The position numbers and the translations under genes are program-made. From positions 2,108,001 to 2,172,000 of the forward strand of contig NZ_RKSM01000001.1 in assembly GCF_008729015.1 (NCBI RefSeq): 64,000 bases of DNA. Reading direction: 5' to 3'. Shown piece after piece: positions 16,655 through 24,630 of the stretch; position 1 is the first letter of the stretch; the number at the start of each line of letters is the position of its first letter. The notes beneath the pieces are model-generated. The model had not been told where the DNA came from. It did not search any database and saw only the letters and a program-made list of their open reading frames with translations. The DNA is from Haloarcula sp. CBA1129 (GTDB lineage: Archaea; Halobacteriota; Halobacteria; Halobacteriales; Haloarculaceae).

Positions 16655-17407
16655 ATGACTACGGTAACTGTGCTGGCTGATCCGCCAGTCGAAGGGTTCG
16701 TGTTACAGGATCTGGCGGGCGACCTCTTGGACGACGCTGAAGCTGCCAAGCTGTACGAAGCTATGCTGCTCGACATCTGCCGTGCGGTGGAGATCAGCGG
16801 TGCCGAGTTGCTGGTGAACTACCGTCCCTCGGAGCAGGTCCCGGACGGCGTAGACCCCGAGGCTGCGGTGCGGGAGCCAGTGACAGCCGCCCTCGACTCA
16901 CCGGGCGAGGCCCGGTTCGAGGTCCAAGTCGGGTCGACGTTTGCTGGTCGTGTCGGGAACACAGTGACGCACCTCCTCGAACAGGAGGAGGTCGCAACCG
17001 TCGCCGCCGTCGAGCCGACCGCGGCGCTGTTGAACCGTCAGCTCATCGACAGCGCAGCGATGAAACTCCGGTCCAGCGGCGTGGTTCTCGGCCCCGCTGA
17101 GGGCGGGCGGGTCTACTACGCCGGTTTCGGCGAGCCGATAGATTTCGAGGACAGCTACGCCACCCCAACGGTCGAAACTATCGGCGAGCGTGCTGCGGAT
17201 GCCGGCCTCGACGTGGACTTTCTCCCGTCCGCACCCGTCATCGAGACGCGAGCGGACCTCAAAACGATGGTCCCGCTGCTACGCGCCCGGAGCCGTGCTG
17301 GTCGGGTCGTACCGCAACGGACAACAGCGTTCCTCGAAGACCTCGGCATCCGTGTCATCGACGACGACGGCGAGCCGACTGTGGTCCGAGAGACCGACAG
17401 GCCTTAG
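16655..17407 (+). CDS. DUF2064-like nucleotidyl/glycosyltransferase-fold protein
   Basis: A 250-residue protein resembling haloarchaeal DUF2064 proteins, which share the GT-A-like fold of nucleotidyltransferases such as CofC. Visible: MTTVTVLADPPVEGFVLQDL, a strand-turn VEPTAALLNRQLIDSAAMKL and VVLGPAEGGRVYYAGF, which matches the DUF2064 LGPxxDGGYYxLGxx theme. The classical DxD is not evident (AVEPTAALL replaces the metal-binding position), so activity is uncertain. A CGACTAATC box at 16624-16632 lies about 28 bases before the ATG. The gene ends 25 bases before tRNA-Ser. Function unproven. Confidence 0.65.
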   Translation: MTTVTVLADPPVEGFVLQDLAGDLLDDAEAAKLYEAMLLDICRAVEISGAELLVNYRPSEQVPDGVDPEAAVREPVTAALDSPGEARFEVQVGSTFAGRVGNTVTHLLEQEEVATVAAVEPTAALLNRQLIDSAAMKLRSSGVVLGPAEGGRVYYAGFGEPIDFEDSYATPTVETIGERAADAGLDVDFLPSAPVIETRADLKTMVPLLRARSRAGRVVPQRTTAFLEDLGIRVIDDDGEPTVVRETDRP

Positions 17408-17432
17408 AAGGCCCACCGAATATGCTTGACTG

Positions 17433-17516
17433 CGGTGGGATGGCAGAGCGGCCTATTGCGCCTGCCTTGAAAGCAGGTATCCTCACGGATTCCTGGGTTC
17501 AAATCCCAGTCCCACC
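17433..17516 (+). tRNA. tRNA-Ser (anticodon UGA)
   Basis: An 84-nt class II tRNA. Acceptor GGTGGGA pairs with TCCCACC (17509-17515), discriminator G at 17516. The anticodon stem CCTGC/GCAGG encloses CTTGAAA with anticodon TGA. The long variable arm includes ATCC/GGAT. The T-arm is CTGGG-TTCAAAT-CCCAG. CCA is not encoded. Its 3' end is repeated downstream. Confidence 0.95.
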
Positions 17517-17690
17517 GTCTTTTGCCACGAGTAAACCGTGAGTGGCAAATACGTCAACTGGGACTTGAGCCCTGCAAGTCGCAGCGCACGAACACAGTGA
17601 GTGCGACCGTCTTGCTCTGGTTCAAATCCCAGTCCCACCGTATTCTGCCACAAACAACAGTGAGCAGCCGTCTTGCGCTGGAGTAAATCG
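17495..17690 (+). repeat. tRNA-Ser 3'-end direct repeat and decayed copies
   Basis: The 23 bases at 17495-17517 (T-arm plus acceptor 3' strand) recur exactly at 17619-17641, offset 124. Weaker homology continues about 24 bases further (TTTTGCCACGAG versus TTCTGCCACAAA). A third, heavily mutated trace sits near 17667-17690 (CGTCTTGCGCTGGAGTAAATCGGACTG against CGTCTTGCTCTGGTTCAAATCCCAGTC). An 8-bp inverted repeat TTTGCCAC/GTGGCAAA (17521-17528, 17542-17549) may be the tRNA terminator. The 316-base gap 17517-17832 holds these and the promoter of the next gene. Confidence 0.85.
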
Positions 17691-17832
17691 GACTGAGAGA
17701 AACAGAGTTCGCGAGTAACAGACACCGCAACGTGGAACCACAGAATTCCCATCCTTCTGCGTCGTAAGGACAGTTTACTGAATCGTGGCAATCGGGCGGT
17801 TTTATGTCGATGGTCCGGATTATATCTGAGTA

Positions 17833-19215
17833 ATGGTACGTGAAGAGAGGTCCCCAAAGCAGCACCTTCCGAGCTTCCTCTCGGTCTGCGTCGTTGTCCT
17901 CCTCCTCGCAGCGACGGCGGCAGGCCCTGTTGCTGCTGCACCACGACTGTTCGTATCCGGCGCATCGAAAGAGGCAAACACGATACTGGCCGGTGAGTCG
18001 GTAAACGTCACCGCGACAGTCAAGAACACAGGGAGCTCCGGCGGTGCGATGAGCGTTGAGTACATGGCGAACGGAACAACGAAAGCGACGGAACGGGTGG
18101 CCGTCGATGCCGGGTCATCGGTCAAGCGGACGCGGGCACTGAAGTTCGACACGCCCGGGACATACCAGATCTCTGTTAAAGGTCCGGAGCGGTCGGCCGG
18201 ACTCGTTCGGGTCAAGAAAGCGACCGCAGTAACGGTACGCCAAGATGCGACCAGCCGAAAAACCGAGGTCCGTGGCGGCGCAGTCCCAACGGCGAAGCCG
18301 TACGAAGTCGAGATGCCGAGCGCACTGAACCGGACGTTCACCGTCCAGACGTGGACTGTAAACGCATCCCAGCGGTCGTTCACACAGAACGTAACCGAGT
18401 ATACAGACCCCGCGGACGCAGGTATCACAGTCCCCGATAACGAGGACGCATCGGTGTTCGGCGTGGTTACCGTCGGATCGTCATCGGGGGTCCAGCCGTC
18501 GTCGATGCAGTTCGTGTTGAACCGCTCGAACCTCCAGTCGGCCGGCATCGACGCTTCGGCAGTCCGCGTGTATCACCGTGTGAACGGCTCGTGGCGAGCC
18601 GCTGAAACGAGCGTTGTCGAGGAGCGGACCGATCAAGTCGTCTACGAAGCGGACACTGCAGGAGCATCGGCCTACGCGATTGGGAAGATCGAGCCTGCAT
18701 TCAGCATCACGCGAACCTCAGTTGTCAGCGAGCAGGTTCCTGAGGGCCAACAGGTCGTCGTTGAAGCAACAGTCTCCAACAGCGGCGGTATCGAAGGCAC
18801 TTACGACGCACGGATGCGGGTGGAGGATGAAGTCGTCAATCGCACGTCGGTGACTGTGCCAGCAGACACCGAGCGGACAGTGACGCTGTCGACGGTCGTG
18901 ACGACGCCGGGACGGTTCCAGATCAAATTCAACAACGTCGACGCCGGCAATATTCGGGTGGCTGAGAGCGAGGTCCAGACCGACGGAAACGGCGGCGCCG
19001 AACCAGAGGCGGAACCGACGGGCACGGAGCCAGCGGTCCAGACTGAACCCGCGGTCGGCGGTGACGGCGGACTCGGACCGCTCCCGGCCACAGTCATGGG
19101 CATCAGTACGGTGCTGGTCATCGGTGGACTGCTCGGTGCATTGCTCCTGTTCGGCCTCGTCATCGCGCTCCTCCGACGGGGTGGCAACCGGAACGACAGC
19201 GGCTTCGAACTCTAG
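17833..19215 (+). CDS. Secreted/surface CARDB-type protein with C-terminal membrane anchor
   Basis: A 460-residue extracellular protein. After a short charged start, residues 14-36 form a signal peptide (FLSVCVVVLLLAATAAGPVA, cleavage near AAA). Residues about 40-125 and 305-385 are two CARDB-like beta-sandwich domains (SVNVTATVKNTGSSGG; QVVVEATVSNSGG). The middle (about 150-290) resembles the PGF-pre-PGF domain (VQPSSMQFVLNRSNL, YAIGKI). An acidic, Pro/Thr-rich linker leads to one membrane helix (VMGISTVLVIGGLLGALLLF) and a short basic tail, so it is anchored with the bulk outside. Several N-x-S/T sites fit S-layer-type glycosylation. Ligand or partner unknown. Confidence 0.8.
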   Translation: MVREERSPKQHLPSFLSVCVVVLLLAATAAGPVAAAPRLFVSGASKEANTILAGESVNVTATVKNTGSSGGAMSVEYMANGTTKATERVAVDAGSSVKRTRALKFDTPGTYQISVKGPERSAGLVRVKKATAVTVRQDATSRKTEVRGGAVPTAKPYEVEMPSALNRTFTVQTWTVNASQRSFTQNVTEYTDPADAGITVPDNEDASVFGVVTVGSSSGVQPSSMQFVLNRSNLQSAGIDASAVRVYHRVNGSWRAAETSVVEERTDQVVYEADTAGASAYAIGKIEPAFSITRTSVVSEQVPEGQQVVVEATVSNSGGIEGTYDARMRVEDEVVNRTSVTVPADTERTVTLSTVVTTPGRFQIKFNNVDAGNIRVAESEVQTDGNGGAEPEAEPTGTEPAVQTEPAVGGDGGLGPLPATVMGISTVLVIGGLLGALLLFGLVIALLRRGGNRNDSGFEL

Positions 19216-19260
19216 GCGGGGAGAGAAACCCTTTTTGTGCCAGTGTCCAGAGAGTCGCGT

Positions 19261-19560
19261 ATGGATTGGCCACACGATCCGGACGGTGAGGAAGGAAGCG
19301 AGGGCCGGCGCAAGTACGGCCACGCTGTGCTGGCGAAGAAAGTCGACGAGGACGAGGACTTCCCGTTGACCGCCGAGGAGTACGTCGAACAGTACGGGGA
19401 CCACCCGGTTCGGATCGACTACGAGACGGTCGTCAGCGTGGCAGACATCTTCGAATACGTCGACCAAGAGGAGTTCGTGGATTTCCCGGACCTCCACAAA
19501 TCCCTTGGGCGCGCGTTACGCGAGGCGGACTGGTGGCCGTACAGACTCGAACAGGCCTGA
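19261..19560 (+). CDS. DUF5785-type haloarchaeal small protein
   Basis: A 99-residue, very acidic protein beginning MDWPHDPDGEEGSEGRRKYG, which I recall as the opening of the haloarchaeal DUF5785 family. It has a predicted helical middle (LTAEEYVEQYGDHPVRIDYE) and a Trp-rich end (READWWPYRLEQ). No catalytic or metal motif is visible. The gene has normal haloarchaeal codon use, lies 45 bases after the surface-protein gene on the same strand and may share its transcript. The family is restricted to halophiles as far as I know; function unknown. Confidence 0.78.
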   Translation: MDWPHDPDGEEGSEGRRKYGHAVLAKKVDEDEDFPLTAEEYVEQYGDHPVRIDYETVVSVADIFEYVDQEEFVDFPDLHKSLGRALREADWWPYRLEQA

Positions 19561-19615
19561 TTGTGTGGTGTGCGGGCACGACACATACTTGTAGGAGGCC
19601 GGTGTAGCGTCGCGT

Positions 19616-19954
19616 ATGGCGACGACATCTTCAAGCGGCGACCGGACCGAGCAGCGGCTTCCCGAGGAGGTTGTTGCTGACCTGCTGTCGGATGACACTC
19701 GCCGTCGCGCGCTCTCGATACTGGCGGATCGTGATGAACCAGTGGTCGTAGCAGACCTCGCGGTAGCGGTTCTAGCGGCCGAGCGTGGTATTGAGCCAGC
19801 GGCAGTCCCTGACACTGACAGGGACGAGCTAACGGGGGAACTGTTCACCGAGCACCTCCCGAAACTGATGGCAACAGATATCGTAGCATACGATTCGATG
19901 GTCGGGACCGTCGAGATACAGCGACGCGACGCAGTACTGACTGACCGCCGTTGA
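19616..19954 (+). CDS. DUF7344-type winged-helix regulator
   Basis: A 112-residue winged-helix protein: LPEEVVADLLSDDTRRRALS is the first helix pair, VVVADLAVAVLAAERG the second, and LTGELFTEHLPKLMATDIVA the recognition helix and wing, matching the DUF7344 layout seen also at 692-1072. Residues 50-70 contain an insert (IEPAAVPDTDRDE) that lengthens the loop before the recognition helix. A likely transcription regulator with unknown targets. It stands upstream of GTP cyclohydrolase III, but a 108-base gap argues for separate transcripts. Confidence 0.76.
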   Translation: MATTSSSGDRTEQRLPEEVVADLLSDDTRRRALSILADRDEPVVVADLAVAVLAAERGIEPAAVPDTDRDELTGELFTEHLPKLMATDIVAYDSMVGTVEIQRRDAVLTDRR

Positions 19955-20062
19955 ATCGGCCCGCGTGTCCGGAATCCGACATCGGTCGGGCCGCGGCGTC
20001 GTCCGCCCTGCCGGTAAATTTCGACAGAGCAATACCCGTTGCTTCTAAACGAACGATGGACA

Positions 20063-20836
20063 GTGACCAACACCCAGATCACCCATATACAGATTGATAA
20101 CTACGGGCCGTGGACCGTGACGCCTGAGCCCCGCCGTGAAGTCGACCTGCAGACGCTCCAGTCCCGGTTGTACGCTGACCTCGCCCAGCTGATCGGGAAC
20201 CGCGACGGCTACATCTTCTTCTCGCGGTTCGACAACATGGTCGCCGTGACGAACGGGCTGGATGAGGCCGCACACGCACTTATTCAGGAGTCGGTAGGGA
20301 ACCGGTATCCAGTGACGATGAGCCTCTCGGTTGCGACGGGGACGACGCCCGTCTCAGCGCTGGGAACGGCGACAGAACAGCTTCAGGAGGCCGGTAGCGC
20401 ACAGGACAAGGGCCGACGAGAAGTGCTACGCGGCCAGACAATCGACGAGGAGTTCCGGACAGCCACAGACGTTCAGCTCGCGCATTTCGACGTCGACGAC
20501 GCCACCGAGAAGTACACCGACCAGCTCAACGAGTTCGATACGTTCATCCAGATTGAGCAGGGGTACGCGGCGCTGATGAAGTACATGCGTGAGGCCCACG
20601 ACTCGCTGTCGTTTTTCGTCGGTGGCGACAACGTCATCGCGGTCTGTCCGAACCTAGACGAAGCGGACTACCACGACGCGATCAACCACGTTCGCGAAGC
20701 GGTCGACGTAGAGTTGAAAGTCGGTGTCGGACGCGGGCGGACGGCAGCTACGGCCGGGATGGACGCCAAGCACGCACTAGAGACCTGCCGGGCCACTGGC
20801 GAGGCCGTCACCATCGAAACCGAGACAACCGAGTAA
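20063..20836 (+). CDS. gch3: GTP cyclohydrolase III
   Basis: Converts GTP to a formamidopyrimidine ribotide (FAPy), the archaeal entry to riboflavin and the F420 deazaflavin ring. The 257-residue product opens TNTQITHIQIDNYGPWTVTP, the family N-terminus; GYIFFSRFDNMVAVTNGL and LSFFVGGDNVIAVCPNL are the two related halves of this cyclase-like fold, and GVGRGRTAATAGMDAKHALE is the C-terminal signature. Start is GTG 20063; an in-frame TTG at 20039 would add eight non-conserved residues. F420 is also served by cofD at 62972-63964, but the two are not linked physically. Confidence 0.93.
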   Translation: MTNTQITHIQIDNYGPWTVTPEPRREVDLQTLQSRLYADLAQLIGNRDGYIFFSRFDNMVAVTNGLDEAAHALIQESVGNRYPVTMSLSVATGTTPVSALGTATEQLQEAGSAQDKGRREVLRGQTIDEEFRTATDVQLAHFDVDDATEKYTDQLNEFDTFIQIEQGYAALMKYMREAHDSLSFFVGGDNVIAVCPNLDEADYHDAINHVREAVDVELKVGVGRGRTAATAGMDAKHALETCRATGEAVTIETETTE

Positions 20837-20872
20837 CTTGTGAATCACGCGATATAAACGTAGTGGAGGTAT

Positions 20873-20878
20873 CTTTTA
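20873..20878 (+). promoter_or_regulatory. TATA-like box for the CBS gene
   Basis: TTTTAG about 27 bases before ATG 20904. An alternative GATATAAACG lies at 20850-20859 and would give a 5' leader of roughly 25 bases. Confidence 0.4.
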
Positions 20879-20903
20879 GACCAGTCGTGTGGTAATATTA
20901 CGC

Positions 20904-21479
20904 ATGAACGGTGAGGTCACTGTGCGGGAGGTTATGAACAGAGAGTACGTCGGCGCGAGCGAGTCCGACGACCTCCTTGAAACGACGGAGTTGCTGATCC
21001 GAGAGGACCAGCATCCGATTCTCGTGTTACGGGGGAACGAACCGGTCGGCGTCGCCACGGACAGGGACGTGCTGGCATACATCGTCGATGGCGGCGATCC
21101 GGAAACTGCCACCGTCGGCGACGTGATGCGTGAATCCATTCCGACAATCAGGCCCGACGCTGGACTCCCGGCGGCGCGGGACCGAATGGCGACACGGTCC
21201 GCTGAGTTTGTCTTGGTCACGGTTGACGGAGAGCCGCTGGGAACGCTGACCGAGCACGACATCCTCTCGACTGCGAGGTTAGAGAGTGAGTCGACGGACG
21301 TTGTGGAGCAGACCTCGCCGGTTGCGACAACCGGTCAGGAGGCCACCACCGACGGGATGCAGTCCGCATCAGAGGATTCGTTCGACAGCCAAGGCATCTG
21401 TTCCGCCTGTAGCACGTTTACGCGGGATCTAGCGTCGTTCAACGGGCAACTCCTCTGTGCGGACTGTCGTGACGTCTGA
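20904..21479 (+). CDS. CBS-pair protein with C-terminal zinc ribbon
   Basis: A 191-residue protein. Residues about 8-60 and 72-125 are two CBS motifs (VREVMNREYVGASESD, PVGVATDRDVLAYIVDGG; VGDVMRESIPTIRPDAG, PLGTLTEHDILSTA), which together bind adenine nucleotides or SAM-like ligands as energy sensors. After a Ser/Thr-rich linker, a C-terminal zinc ribbon has CSAC and CADC spaced about 20 residues apart. CBS-plus-ribbon proteins in haloarchaea are thought to be regulators, but ligand and target are unknown. I take ATG 20904 rather than the GTG at 20889. Convergent with nothing; the GNAT gene follows. Confidence 0.85.
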   Translation: MNGEVTVREVMNREYVGASESDDLLETTELLIREDQHPILVLRGNEPVGVATDRDVLAYIVDGGDPETATVGDVMRESIPTIRPDAGLPAARDRMATRSAEFVLVTVDGEPLGTLTEHDILSTARLESESTDVVEQTSPVATTGQEATTDGMQSASEDSFDSQGICSACSTFTRDLASFNGQLLCADCRDV

Positions 21480-21563
21480 GTCACTCCTGCCGGCCTCTCT
21501 CCCGCAGCGGCAGATACGGCGGCGTAGCCGAACTGTTTTGACCGTACGACACGGAGTAACACC

Positions 21564-22031
21564 GTGGAAATCGCCACCGCCTCGATGGATGACGTGGACA
21601 CCATCGTCGATCTGTGGGTCCGACTGGCGGAGAGCCAGCGTGCCCACGGGTCACACCTGTTTGGGAGCCGAAACCGCACTGCGGTCCGAGAGACGGTCGT
21701 GCAGCGCATTGTCGCTGAGAACGTCCGTGTCGCCCGTATAGACCGACAGGTCGTCGGATTCGTCATGGTGACCATCGACAGCGGCCGGTACGAACAAGAC
21801 GAGACGCGGGGTATCATCGAGAACATCTTCGTCAGACCGGTCCACAGGAATCAGGGAATCGGCAGCGAACTGCTTGAGACGGCAGAGGAACTACTCCGCC
21901 GGGCCGGTGCAGATATTCTCGCGCTGGAAGCGATGGTGGACAACGAATCGGCCCGACAGTTCTACCGAACACACGGTTACGCACCACACCGGATCGAGCT
22001 CGAAAAGCCGACCGAAAACGATACTCTCTAA
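21564..22031 (+). CDS. GNAT family N-acetyltransferase
   Basis: A 155-residue single-domain GNAT. The acetyl-CoA loop is FVRPVHRNQGIGSELLETAE (residues about 92-111), with the Q/R-x-x-G-x-G/A pattern; NESARQFYRTHGYAP is the C-terminal beta-bulge signature. The N-terminal part (EIATASMDDVDTIVDLWVRL) fits amino-acid or small-molecule acetyltransferases. Start is GTG 21564. Substrate cannot be told from sequence. It is 33 bases upstream of tRNA-Thr, in the same direction. Confidence 0.85.
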   Translation: MEIATASMDDVDTIVDLWVRLAESQRAHGSHLFGSRNRTAVRETVVQRIVAENVRVARIDRQVVGFVMVTIDSGRYEQDETRGIIENIFVRPVHRNQGIGSELLETAEELLRRAGADILALEAMVDNESARQFYRTHGYAPHRIELEKPTENDTL

Positions 22032-22063
22032 ACGGTCCCCACACAACGCAGGTATGCAACCGT

Positions 22064-22137
22064 GCCAGGGGAGCTTGGGTGGTCCAAGCACTCGACTTGT
22101 AATCGAGAGTTCGTGGGTTCAAATCCCACCCCTGGCT
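22064..22137 (+). tRNA. tRNA-Thr (anticodon UGU)
   Basis: A 74-nt tRNA. Acceptor GCCAGGG pairs with CCCTGGC at 22130-22136, discriminator T at 22137 as in archaeal tRNA-Thr. Anticodon stem CTCGA/TCGAG encloses CTTGTAA with anticodon TGT. T-arm GTGGG-TTCAAAT-CCCAC. No intron; CCA not encoded. Confidence 0.96.
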
Positions 22138-22172
22138 CTAGGTTTTTACCGCTGGAAAGCGTACGGTAGCCC

Positions 22173-22577
22173 ATGAGTGAATCCGAAGGAGAACTCCCGG
22201 ACAACGACGAAGAGTGGCGCGAAATACTCTCCGACGAGGAGTACCGAATCCTCCGTGAGTCTGGAACAGAGCCGCGGTTCAGCAGCGACCTCATCGACGT
22301 AGAAGACGAGGGTGTGTTCACCTGTGCCGGCTGCGGGACGGAACTGTTCGACAGCGACAAGAAATTCGAATCAGAAACCGGCTGGCCGAGCTTCTGGGAC
22401 GTGTATCAAGAAGGTAACGTCGAAACGCGAGCGGACAACAGCCACGGGATGGAGCGAACGGAAGTCGTCTGTGCCGAGTGTGGCGGTCATCTGGGCCATG
22501 TGTTCGATGACGGGCCGGAGCCGAGCGGGAAGCGGTACTGCATCAACGGCTCGGCGCTTGACTTCGAGTCAGAGTAG
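22173..22577 (+). CDS. msrB: Peptide-methionine (R)-S-oxide reductase
   Basis: Repairs the R-form of oxidised methionine in proteins. The 134-residue protein has the MsrB layout: two zinc CxxC pairs (CAGC near residue 49, CAEC near 98), SETGWPSFWD with the Trp of the substrate pocket, HGMERTEVVC, GHLGHVFDDGPEP and the catalytic cysteine in RYCINGSALDF. A GGTTTTTACC box at 22141-22150 lies about 28 bases before the ATG and just after tRNA-Thr, giving it a separate leaderless transcript. No resolving Cys other than the canonical ones is obvious; thioredoxin would be the reductant. Confidence 0.96.
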   Translation: MSESEGELPDNDEEWREILSDEEYRILRESGTEPRFSSDLIDVEDEGVFTCAGCGTELFDSDKKFESETGWPSFWDVYQEGNVETRADNSHGMERTEVVCAECGGHLGHVFDDGPEPSGKRYCINGSALDFESE

Positions 22578-22701
22578 CGACCACCGGACCCGTTCTTCCG
22601 TCAGTGAACTGGAAACGGCTAGTGACTGAACACGGGACCGACGAGACGGGCGACGACGGGACCGGAACACCGGTCGACGAGTCGCGACGAGCCACCGCCC
22701 G

Positions 22702-22959
22702 CTACACAGACTTCGCTTCAGGCGCGTAAGTCGCGTCGATAAAGTCGAGAATACGCTCCGATTCCGCCATCGTGACACCGCGGTCTTCATCGACCAGCAC
22801 CGGGACGCCACGCTGGCCGGAGACCCGCTTTACTTCGTTGCGCTTGGAGTGTAGCGCCTCGACCCAGACGCTGTGGTAGTCGATGCCGAGTTCATCCAGT
22901 CGGTCGGCGACCTTCTCGCAGTACGGACAGCCGTCGAGTTGGTAGAGCGTCAGGCTCAT
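22702..22959 (-). CDS. Glutaredoxin-like / GST N-terminal-type thioredoxin-fold protein
   Basis: An 85-residue thioredoxin-fold protein with CPYC at residues 11-14 (LTLYQLDGCPYCEKVADRL), the redox motif of glutaredoxins. The RGVPVLVDEDRG segment supplies the cis-proline and MAESERILDFIDATY the last helix. Haloarchaea use gamma-glutamylcysteine rather than glutathione, so the likely thiol partner is that or thioredoxin reductase; this is family knowledge. Start ATG 22959 is preferred to an open extension to 22986. The gap to msrB (22578-22701) has no gene that I can support. Confidence 0.85.
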   Translation of the reverse strand: MSLTLYQLDGCPYCEKVADRLDELGIDYHSVWVEALHSKRNEVKRVSGQRGVPVLVDEDRGVTMAESERILDFIDATYAPEAKSV

Positions 22960-23025
22960 ACAGTTCGGTACGGACGCCGCCCTCAAGGTGGTTGTGCTCG
23001 AAAAAACGCGGCAGGCGACCCGGCG

Positions 23026-23490
23026 TTACTCGTACAGCCAGGGCGCGTCGATCTGATCCCAGTCGACGAGTTCGTCGTCGTCGAAGAACAGCGCGATTTC
23101 GCGCTCGTTTGCGCCCTCGTCCTCGTGGTCGGAGCCGTGGATGACGTTCCGACCGAGGTCGAGTCCGTAATCGCCGCGGATAGTGCCGGGCGCGGACTCG
23201 GCGGGGTCCGTCTCGCCCATCATGTTGCGGACCTGCCGGGTCGCGTCCTGGCCTTCCCAGACCATCGCAAACACGGGACCGGAGGTGATGAAGTCGACGA
23301 GTCCGTCGAAGAACGGCTTGTCCTCGTGCTCGCCGTAGTGCTCCTCGGCGAGGTCCTGATCGATCTGCATGAACTTGCCGCCGACCATCTTCAGACCGCG
23401 GTCCTCGAAGCGGGAGACGATGTCCCCGATAAGGCCGCGCTGGACGCCGTCAGGCTTGACCATCACGAAGGTACGCTCGGTCTCGGACAT
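23026..23490 (-). CDS. ndk: Nucleoside diphosphate kinase
   Basis: Transfers gamma-phosphate among NTPs through a phosphohistidine. The 154-residue protein starts [27 protein letters not shown] is the nucleotide-binding start, and the active-site histidine lies in the signature [19 protein letters not shown], here with an acidic haloarchaeal DHEDEGAN in place of the usual DSxESAxxEI. Its start codon overlaps the stop of L24e by one base (TAATG), so it is the last gene of the L7Ae operon, an arrangement common in archaea. Confidence 0.96.
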   Translation of the reverse strand: MSETERTFVMVKPDGVQRGLIGDIVSRFEDRGLKMVGGKFMQIDQDLAEEHYGEHEDKPFFDGLVDFITSGPVFAMVWEGQDATRQVRNMMGETDPAESAPGTIRGDYGLDLGRNVIHGSDHEDEGANEREIALFFDDDELVDWDQIDAPWLYE

Positions 23491-23813
23491 TACGCTTCAG
23501 CCTCCTCGGCTTCCTCGTCCTCGACATCTTCGTCAGCGTCGTCGGCGTCAGCTTCCTCAGCGTCTGCGTCAGCTTCGGCCTCGTCAACGTCGGCGTCCGC
23601 TTCCACGTCTTCGACCTCGTCCTCGACCGCACCGGCCTCGCCGCGGGCGGTGTCGGTCCATTCGAGGTTGCGGGCCTCCCGGCCCAGATCGGCGTTGTTC
23701 TCGCACTTCGAGGAACAGAAGTGCGTGGTCGCGCCGTCCTTGTGGACGAACATCGTGCCCGTGCCGGGTTCGATGTCCGTGCCGCAGTAGTCACATTCGC
23801 GTGTCCGGGGCAT
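23490..23813 (-). CDS. rpl24e: 50S ribosomal protein L24e with long acidic tail
   Basis: Residues 1-60 are the L24e zinc-ribbon core: [19 protein letters not shown] and [11 protein letters not shown] give the four zinc cysteines. Residues about 62-107 are a low-complexity Ala/Asp/Glu tail ([15 protein letters not shown] and similar), far longer than the archaeal norm for this small protein and highly acidic, probably an adaptation to molar salt. It is downstream of S28e by two bases and overlaps ndk by one base. The tail is read through without frameshift or stop. Confidence 0.95.
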   Translation of the reverse strand: MPRTRECDYCGTDIEPGTGTMFVHKDGATTHFCSSKCENNADLGREARNLEWTDTARGEAGAVEDEVEDVEADADVDEAEADADAEEADADDADEDVEDEEAEEAEA

Positions 23814-23815
23814 GG

Positions 23816-24043
23816 TTACTGCCCTCCGATGGTGTCGGCCTCGCGAGCCGTCTCGCGGAGCTGGAGCACGTCACCTTCGCGGACCGGGCCGAGAACGTTG
23901 CGCGTGATGATGCGCCCCTGATTCTCGCCTTCGCGGATGCGGCACTTGACCTGCATGGCCTCGCCGTGCATCCCCGTCCGACCCACGACTTCGATAACCT
24001 CGGCGGGCGTGGAACCGCTGCTTTCGGATTCCTCAGCGCTCAT
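23816..24043 (-). CDS. rps28e: 30S ribosomal protein S28e
   Basis: A 75-residue S28e: [20 protein letters not shown] and [21 protein letters not shown] are its OB-fold hallmarks, ending in [14 protein letters not shown]. The first ten residues ([10 protein letters not shown]) are an acidic haloarchaeal extension. It is 11 bases downstream of L7Ae and two bases upstream of L24e, in the usual archaeal order L7Ae-S28e-L24e-Ndk. Confidence 0.96.
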   Translation of the reverse strand: MSAEESESSGSTPAEVIEVVGRTGMHGEAMQVKCRIREGENQGRIITRNVLGPVREGDVLQLRETAREADTIGGQ

Positions 24044-24054
24044 CCGAGGTCACC

Positions 24055-24417
24055 TCACCGAAGCTCCTCGACCTTGTCAGCGATGTCCTCGACGTCGGCG
24101 TCAGCCTCACCGGCGTCGGTGACGGCTGCAGCGGCCGAGCCGACTTCGAGCCCGGCGGCGTGACCGAGGTCGTCCTGCTGCTCGACGAAGATGAAGGGAA
24201 CACCCTTCTCGTCGGCGAGCTCCGGAATGTGCATGACGATTTCCTCGGGCTGGACGTCTTCGGCGACAAAAACGAGCTCAGCGGAGCCGCGCTCGATAGC
24301 CTTGGTCGTCTCGTTTGTACCCTTCTTTACAGCGCCTGTGTCCCGGGCGACCTCGAGCGCCTCAAGGGCGTCGTCTTCGAGGTCCGCGGGAACGTCGAAA
24401 TCTACGTATACTGGCAT
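24055..24417 (-). CDS. rpl7ae: 50S ribosomal protein L7Ae
   Basis: A 120-residue kink-turn binding protein. [20 protein letters not shown] and [19 protein letters not shown] are the RNA-binding core. In archaea it serves the ribosome, box C/D and H/ACA guide RNPs and RNase P. Start is ATG 24417; four codons of open frame lie upstream but the family begins [10 protein letters not shown]. It heads the operon. The 213-base gap 24418-24630 holds its promoter region; CGAAAGCGCTTTTAGG on the minus strand near 24567-24582 is a candidate box, and CGGGCC/GGCCCG at 24464-24479 is a small hairpin. Confidence 0.96.
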   Translation of the reverse strand: MPVYVDFDVPADLEDDALEALEVARDTGAVKKGTNETTKAIERGSAELVFVAEDVQPEEIVMHIPELADEKGVPFIFVEQQDDLGHAAGLEVGSAAAAVTDAGEADADVEDIADKVEELR

Positions 24418-24630
24418 TTTTATGTTCACCTCCTGCGCGCGAGCTCAGGCTCCCCCGCCGTGTCCGGGCCGTGCGGCCCGTCACACCGTAGTGGTGTGTA
24501 TCCTGAAAAGGCTGGGAGCATCATCAACTCGGCGCAGGCTGTACCCCATTCTGTGCCACCGGCCCTAAAAGCGCTTTCGAAGCCGAAATCCCGTGCCAGC
24601 CCGCCACACGGGTGCTGTCGGGTGGTCTGC

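Noticed and set aside
17483..17977. Minus-strand frames over tRNA-Ser and its repeats (VGLGFEP-type peptides)
   Set aside because: Typical false translation of a tRNA T-arm; no coding support.
23490..23640. Imperfect DNA repetition in the L24e tail as a possible minisatellite
   Set aside because: Repetition follows biased Ala/Asp/Glu codons and has no fixed period.
22873..23790. 305-codon plus-strand frame opposite ndk and L24e
   Set aside because: Shadow of the acidic L24e tail and ndk; low-complexity Ala/Ser product.
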